This document shows positions 6,872-9,826 of a DNA stretch of 9,826 nt, piece after piece. Source of the DNA: Planctomycetaceae bacterium. GTDB taxonomy: Bacteria; Planctomycetota; Planctomycetia; Pirellulales; Thermoguttaceae. Within the stretch, counting starts at the first letter, position 1. Each line of letters starts with the position of its first letter. The notes beneath the pieces were generated by a model that made no database searches, was not told where the DNA came from, and saw nothing but the letters and a program-made list of their open reading frames with translations. The position numbers and the translations under genes were made by a program. The stretch lies in assembly GCA_031259095.1 (NCBI GenBank), contig JAIRLW010000558.1:1-9826 (forward strand), read 5' to 3'.

Positions 6872-6918
6872 TTTTTTGTGAATTTTCAAGATTTTTTGAA
6901 CACAGAATTCACAAAAAA
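6872..6918. repeat. AT-rich 13-bp inverted repeat
   Basis: TTTTTTGTGAATT (6872-6884) and AATTCACAAAAAA (6906-6918) are exact reverse complements with a 21-nt loop. It lies upstream of the rhamnosidase on the minus strand. On either strand the stem ends in a T-tract, so terminator activity is conceivable. Confidence 0.5.
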
Positions 6919-6960
6919 ATTGTTTCGGAATTTGACGTAATCATATCTTTTGTCTCAACA

Positions 6961-7015
6961 GTCCCATTTGTCTCTAACATTTTTTCAGTGAAGGGACATT
7001 AGGGACAAATGGGAC
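6961..7015. repeat. GTCCC-rich hairpin repeat downstream of clpS
   Basis: GTCCCATTTGTCTCTAA (6961-6977) pairs with TTAGGGACAAATGGGAC (6999-7015) with a single mismatch and a 21-nt loop. Further GGGAC units follow to 7025. It shares units with the hairpin at 4302-4389, and both lie 3' of a minus-strand gene. Confidence 0.7.
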
Positions 7016-7051
7016 ATGACGGGACAACATTTTCCATGATCAACTGTTAAA

Positions 7052-7097
7052 GGTAAGCGGTCATCAGTGAAAACCTTGGGGCAAAAGGTTGCCTACC
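7052..7097 (-). repeat. Dispersed intergenic repeat copy abutting the clpS stop codon
   Basis: On the minus strand GGTAGGCAACCTTTTGCC (starting at 7097) continues into CCAAGGTTTTCAC, matching the copy at 166-203. GGTAGGC at 7097-7091 and GCTTACC at 7058-7052 bound the unit as short inverted ends. The repeat starts one base after the clpS TAA, so it would form hairpins directly at the 3' end of the clpS message. Confidence 0.7.
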
Positions 7098-7098
7098 A

Positions 7099-7470
7099 TT
7101 ACTCATTTTCTGCGTCTTTTTCGAGTGTTGCGATAAGAGGACCTGTTGATTCGAACATGAGCGGGTCAGGACCAAACGCCAGAATTTGATCCCGTTTCAC
7201 TTCCGCACGATCAAGCGACGACGTAAACACAATCGCTTTTCCGCGTGAATCGACTTCTCGCGCTAATTGCCAACCACGTTCCGGCGGATAACCAAAAAGA
7301 ACTTGAAGCATCCGAACAACATATTCAAACGTGTGAACTTCGTCGTTCCAAAGAATAACATGATATTTCGGTTCACGTTTCGGCTTGTTTTTCCGTTTAT
7401 TTTTCGGACGAACCATGACTGCCGTTGCCGTTTGATTCGTTTCTTGATCTTGAGAATAAAAGTCGGACAT
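7099..7470 (-). CDS. clpS: ClpS-family adaptor for the Clp protease
   Basis: ClpS proteins bind the N-terminal domain of ClpA/ClpC unfoldases and deliver substrates, classically N-degron proteins, to ClpP in the cytoplasm. The 123-residue protein has a polar, basic N-terminal extension (1-35), suited to entering the ClpA/ClpC pore. The ClpS core follows: YHVILWNDEVHTFEYVVRML (36-55), then LAREVDSRGKAIV and RAEVKRDQILAFG. N42 and D43 match the E. coli pocket residues N34 and D35. Exactly 32 residues after N42, where E. coli has H66, this protein has D74. Peptide specificity may therefore differ from standard ClpS. The gene is 21 nt after the lipoprotein stop, suggesting one transcript. No Shine-Dalgarno sequence is seen at the ATG. 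No clpA is visible in the window. Confidence 0.92.
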   Translation of the reverse strand: MSDFYSQDQETNQTATAVMVRPKNKRKNKPKREPKYHVILWNDEVHTFEYVVRMLQVLFGYPPERGWQLAREVDSRGKAIVFTSSLDRAEVKRDQILAFGPDPLMFESTGPLIATLEKDAENE

Positions 7471-7491
7471 AAATTTAGGCGTATTAAGAGG

Positions 7492-8172
7492 TTAACCTCG
7501 AATCGGTTCTTTTGATTTTCGAATAATTCCCGATGGATGTTTCAGGCGATACATAATCTCCAAAAGTAAACGATCTTCCATTGCCGTATCACGTTCCACA
7601 ATAAACCAATTGCCCGAACCGGAATCCACATCAATTTGTGTCGCAAACGAATCAATTTCGTCTTCAAACCGTAAGTTGGCAGAAGAGTTAGAGTTAAGCG
7701 GATTTTTATTGTCTTCCAATTCTTTGTAAACTTTAACGTCAATCAGGTATCCGTCGGCTTCTGGAATCGCATGAACTTCAACACGTCGCCGAATGGTTTG
7801 AAGCGTACTATCGATCCGTTCGCTCACGCCCACCGAATCCGCATGCCATAATTCCACAATCGACGCTCCAATTTTGGGTTCGGTGTCCAATATTCCTTCG
7901 GTCAAAACATTACCGTAAAGCCGAATCGGCATCTCCCGCTCAATTTCAAAATGTGAATCGACCACATCCACCAAAACTGTCCACAGAAAATCATGATCAT
8001 AAGCCTCGACAAAAATCGGATTATTCGATTTTGGCGCGTTCAATTGCCATGAAAATTCACGTGTTCCGAAAGACCGGTAAGTAGAGCAACCAGCAAGCAA
8101 AGACAATATAATAAACGAAAAAAAAGCAATCGTCCAGAACGAGCAACAATAAAATCGGAACATCGGCAACAT
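7492..8172 (-). CDS. Predicted lipoprotein of unknown function
   Basis: The 226-residue protein has a lipoprotein signal: a hydrophobic segment (about 12-26) ends in a lipobox, LAGC, with the modified cysteine at 29. It should be anchored to a membrane facing the periplasm-like space. The mature part is soluble and mixed alpha/beta, with FVEAYDHDFLWTVLVDVVD near 52-70 and RRRVEVHAIPEADGYLIDVK in the centre. It contains an Asn/Ser-rich loop, but no catalytic motif I recognise. The ATG at 8172 is preceded by AAAGGGG with a 6-nt spacer, giving a weak Shine-Dalgarno; a second ATG three codons in is possible. It lies 21 nt upstream of clpS and is probably cotranscribed. The family may be a planctomycete-specific conserved lipoprotein, but this is a guess. 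Confidence 0.8.
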   Translation of the reverse strand: MLPMFRFYCCSFWTIAFFSFIILSLLAGCSTYRSFGTREFSWQLNAPKSNNPIFVEAYDHDFLWTVLVDVVDSHFEIEREMPIRLYGNVLTEGILDTEPKIGASIVELWHADSVGVSERIDSTLQTIRRRVEVHAIPEADGYLIDVKVYKELEDNKNPLNSNSSANLRFEDEIDSFATQIDVDSGSGNWFIVERDTAMEDRLLLEIMYRLKHPSGIIRKSKEPIRG

Positions 8173-8191
8173 TGAAAACCCCTTTGCCTAC
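8173..8191 (-). repeat. Truncated dispersed repeat forming the lipoprotein gene's leader
   Basis: On the minus strand GTAGGCAAAGGGGTTTTCA runs straight into the ATG at 8172. It matches the two ends of the 166-203 copy, with the central CCTTTTGCCA portion missing. The AAAGGGG part acts as the likely ribosome binding site. Confidence 0.5.
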
Positions 8192-8410
8192 TAACATCGC
8201 TTGTGACACAAACCAATTAATCCAAATAATCCAAAAAACTTCGCAACGTAGTTTCTAAAAAAAGTCGTTTTAATGCAAGAGGTCTTTCTTTAAATAATAG
8301 GGAATTTCTAAAAATATTCCTAACGTTCAGATGCTGGTTGTTAAAATAGGTAAAATTTTTCGGTTGTTTTGTCATTTTGGGGAATCATTGTCCACACTCA
8401 ATAATCCAGC

Positions 8411-8430
8411 GGTAGGCGATGTTTCGCCTG
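8411..8430 (+). repeat. Dispersed repeat, partial copy
   Basis: GGTAGGCGATGTTTCGCC matches the 5' half of the copy at 8550 with one difference, then diverges. GGC and GCC can pair in a small hairpin. A second shared block follows at 8454-8472. Confidence 0.65.
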
Positions 8431-8489
8431 ATATTGACTCGACGGTTATCTTTCAAATTCCGAAATAATCAGGCAAAATAGACTCCCCC

Positions 8490-8517
8490 TTGATAAAAAG
8501 GAAAATGTTTGTATTAT
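8490..8517 (+). promoter_or_regulatory. Candidate promoter for rpmE
   Basis: TTGATA (8490-8495) is followed after 16 nt by TATTAT (8512-8517); shifted -10 choices are also possible in this AT-rich run. The leader to rpmE would be about 160 nt and would include the repeat copy at 8546-8582. The call is weak because such AT-rich matches arise easily by chance. Confidence 0.35.
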
Positions 8518-8545
8518 ATTTCAGATTCGTATTGTAAATTAAATT

Positions 8546-8582
8546 AAGAGGTAGGCGATGTTTTGCCGAAGGGCTTTCACCC
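8546..8582 (+). repeat. Dispersed intergenic repeat, full copy
   Basis: It begins AAGAGGTAGGCGATGTTTTG and ends AAGGGCTTTCACCC, aligned over its full length with the copy at 166-203. The centre uses GCGATG where that copy has GCAACC. It lies about 100 nt before rpmE and would be inside its leader if the candidate promoter is right. Confidence 0.75.
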
Positions 8583-8675
8583 AAATTCCAAAATAATCAG
8601 AACATTTGTGTGAATCGTTAAAAAAATTAGTCCATTTACGGTTGTAACCAATCAATTTTATTTTATTACAAAACC

Positions 8676-8681
8676 AGAGGA
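8676..8681 (+). promoter_or_regulatory. Ribosome binding site of rpmE
   Basis: AGAGGA lies 4 nt before the ATG at 8686. It is one of the few Shine-Dalgarno-like sites in the window and supports this start. Confidence 0.6.
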
Positions 8682-8685
8682 TTTT

Positions 8686-8934
8686 ATGAAGAAAGATATT
8701 CATCCGAAGTATGTCGAAGCCAAAGTAACCTGTGGTTGCGGCAATCAATTTGTAACCCGTGCGACCAAACCGGAACTCAAAGTCGATATTTGCAACGTTT
8801 GCCATCCGTTCTATACCGGTAAGTTGAAATTTGTCGATACCGCCGGACGTATCGAAAAGTTTAAGAACAAATTTTCCGGTAAATCTTACGGCGGTAAGAA
8901 AAAAACGGAATCGCAAACTGCTGACAAATCCTGA
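8686..8934 (+). CDS. rpmE: Large ribosomal subunit protein bL31, zinc-binding type
   Basis: bL31 is a small protein of the 50S subunit that helps bridge the two subunits. The sequence starts [20 protein letters not shown] and carries cysteines at 16, 18, 36 and 39 (CGCG and CNVC), the zinc-binding set of the C+ form. The conserved [20 protein letters not shown] follows. The lysine-rich tail ([14 protein letters not shown]) gives 82 residues, slightly longer than the usual 66-75 or so. It is preceded by a recognisable ribosome binding site and followed after 18 nt by the membrane-protein gene on the same strand, so the two may be cotranscribed. Confidence 0.96.
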   Translation: MKKDIHPKYVEAKVTCGCGNQFVTRATKPELKVDICNVCHPFYTGKLKFVDTAGRIEKFKNKFSGKSYGGKKKTESQTADKS

Positions 8935-8952
8935 ACAGATCAATCCTGAACA

Positions 8953-9826
8953 ATGGACGAAATGGATGACAAAATTCCTTCTTCTCCGATGAACGGTTCA
9001 ACTTCGGAACCTCAACCTTTTGCGGATACTTGCGAGTTCAATCACTTTGATCCGTCGGTTGGTTCTGTATCAAAATTTCATTCTGAGGTTAGCGAAAAAA
9101 TTGTTCGTCACATTCAGCAACAATGTTCTCAGCAACAGGATTCATGGACAACCACCGAATTAGCGCGCGAACCTGAATTACCGACGGATTCGTCAAAAGA
9201 ACGACCGAGTCCGCTGGTAATTTGGCGCGAATTGACGGCAATTTTAGCCGGAATTGTTCTTATTGATGTAACACTTTATCACGGCGCCGGTTTTACCGGA
9301 ATTGCTGCCGCACTTTTAGGCGGATGTATTCTGTTTTGGTTCGGAGTTTCCAAACTGTTTGTTTCAGGAAAAGCCTTGTTGTTGACCGTTTTACTTTTCG
9401 TTACCGCAGTGAAATTAGTTTGGTGCGGTTTTCGTGTTGAAACGGCGGCGGTTGGATTTGTTCTTTTGTTCTTCTTTGGAGCAGTTCAAACCGGACGGCG
9501 TTTACAATTCATTGAAATTCCCGATTACTTTTTACAAACGCTTTTCGGCGGATCAGCCGGATTAGCAGATTATTGGAAATATTGCGTAAAACACAGTTTC
9601 CGTTTTTCATCGGGAATTTATTTGGCAATTGGATTGCCTCTCTTAACAGTAATCATTTTCGGTACGATTTTCATTTTGGCGAATCCGTCGTTGGTGTTTT
9701 TTGTTCGGCAAATGTTCGACAAATTATTAGAGTTCTTGTCCAATATTTCAGGTTGGTTTCCGGCATGGACACAAATTCTTTGCTGGTTTATTTCCGCATG
9801 GATTTTGACCGGCATGATTCGTCCGT
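8953..9826 (+). CDS. Large membrane protein, DUF4173/DUF4153-like, cut by the window edge
   Basis: The frame is open from the ATG at 8953 to the last base (291 codons), so only the N-terminal part is seen. Residues 1-88 are polar and Gln/Ser/Pro-rich and probably cytoplasmic. From residue 89 hydrophobic segments follow at about 93-111, 113-133, 138-155, 163-178, 221-243 and 269-288. The patterns LIDVTLYHGAGFTG (103-116) and IFILANPSLVFFV (239-251), then GWFPAW, recall DUF4173/DUF4153 membrane proteins, whose function is unknown. It is 18 nt after rpmE with no Shine-Dalgarno sequence. A second ATG at 8962 is also possible. I infer the family from pattern memory, not from a search. Confidence 0.75.
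   Translation, partial: MDEMDDKIPSSPMNGSTSEPQPFADTCEFNHFDPSVGSVSKFHSEVSEKIVRHIQQQCSQQQDSWTTTELAREPELPTDSSKERPSPLVIWRELTAILAGIVLIDVTLYHGAGFTGIAAALLGGCILFWFGVSKLFVSGKALLLTVLLFVTAVKLVWCGFRVETAAVGFVLLFFFGAVQTGRRLQFIEIPDYFLQTLFGGSAGLADYWKYCVKHSFRFSSGIYLAIGLPLLTVIIFGTIFILANPSLVFFVRQMFDKLLEFLSNISGWFPAWTQILCWFISAWILTGMIRP

Larger units (their letters stand above)
6733..7098. other. Intergenic region between clpS 3' end and rhamnosidase 5' end
   Basis: No gene is seen. It holds the likely promoter of the rhamnosidase (TATAAT on the minus strand at 6822-6827, weak -35). It also holds a CCACAGAGAAACAGAGAACA sequence (6847 onward) of a type widespread in bacterial intergenic DNA. An AT-rich inverted repeat (6872-6918), a GTCCC hairpin (6961-7015) and a dispersed repeat (7052-7097) follow. 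Confidence 0.6.
8454..8600 (+). repeat. 19-nt direct repeat pair (8454-8472 and 8582-8600)
   Basis: CAAATTCCGAAATAATCAG and CAAATTCCAAAATAATCAG differ at one base. Each lies shortly downstream of a copy of the dispersed repeat, so the two modules look like a local duplication with divergent middles. Confidence 0.6.
8192..8685. other. Divergent intergenic region, repeat-bearing
   Basis: No gene is seen in about 500 bases between the lipoprotein and rpmE starts. It should hold promoters for both directions. It contains two TTTCTAAAAA motifs (about 8251 and 8306), two copies of the dispersed repeat (8411 and 8546) and a 19-nt direct repeat (8454 and 8582). A minus-strand frame at 8539-8943 is mostly the antisense of rpmE. 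Confidence 0.6.

Noticed and set aside
4393..7098. Polysaccharide utilisation locus around the rhamnosidase
   Set aside because: No SusC/SusD-like proteins, transporters, sulfatases or regulators are nearby; the glycosidase is isolated.
8539..8943. Minus-strand open frame of 134 codons
   Set aside because: Most of it is the antisense of rpmE, and the rest crosses the repeat copy at 8546.

Overview
The window looks like AT-rich chromosomal DNA from a planctomycete, most likely a Pirellulales-type lineage with reduced GC, such as those found in animal guts or anoxic sediments. The assignment rests on four points. Most starts lack a Shine-Dalgarno sequence. The ClpS protein carries an EVDxxG motif that I associate from memory with planctomycetes. 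The right end holds a large multi-spanning DUF4173/DUF4153-like protein. There is also a GH78-like rhamnosidase and a planctomycete-style lipoprotein. No rRNA, tRNA or complete transposase is visible, so the phylum is an inference.

Layout, left to right. Positions 1-414 are non-coding and carry two inverted copies of a short dispersed repeat. An AEC-family permease (415-1434, +) follows. It converges with a reductive activator of corrinoid proteins (RACo-like: 2Fe-2S ferredoxin plus ASKHA/DUF4445; 1774-3447, -), and the gap between them holds long inverted repeats. A 21-bp perfect hairpin lies just upstream of the RACo-like gene. Next is a 70-residue lysine-rich DNA-binding-like protein (3715-3927, -), which has the best promoter, ribosome binding site and terminator-like hairpin in the window. 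A 104-bp MITE-like inverted repeat (4054-4157) and a GTCCC-rich hairpin (4302-4389) precede the 3' end of a secreted GH78-like alpha-L-rhamnosidase (4393-6732, -). A second GTCCC hairpin and another copy of the dispersed repeat lie after the 3' end of clpS (7099-7470, -). ClpS forms a probable two-gene operon with an upstream lipoprotein gene (7492-8172, -). A 513-bp divergent intergenic region with more repeat copies leads to rpmE (8686-8934, +) and a large membrane protein cut by the window edge (8953-9826, +).

The genes do not form one obvious pathway. They are mixed housekeeping functions (ribosomal protein L31, ClpS), scavenging or transport functions (rhamnosidase, AEC permease) and an anaerobic cofactor-activation enzyme. 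The main feature of the window is its non-coding DNA, which is unusually rich in several different palindromic repeat families. Some of these abut start or stop codons directly. Among the proteins, the most interesting points are the ClpS with Asp in place of the His that contacts the N-degron, and the histone-H1-like small protein.
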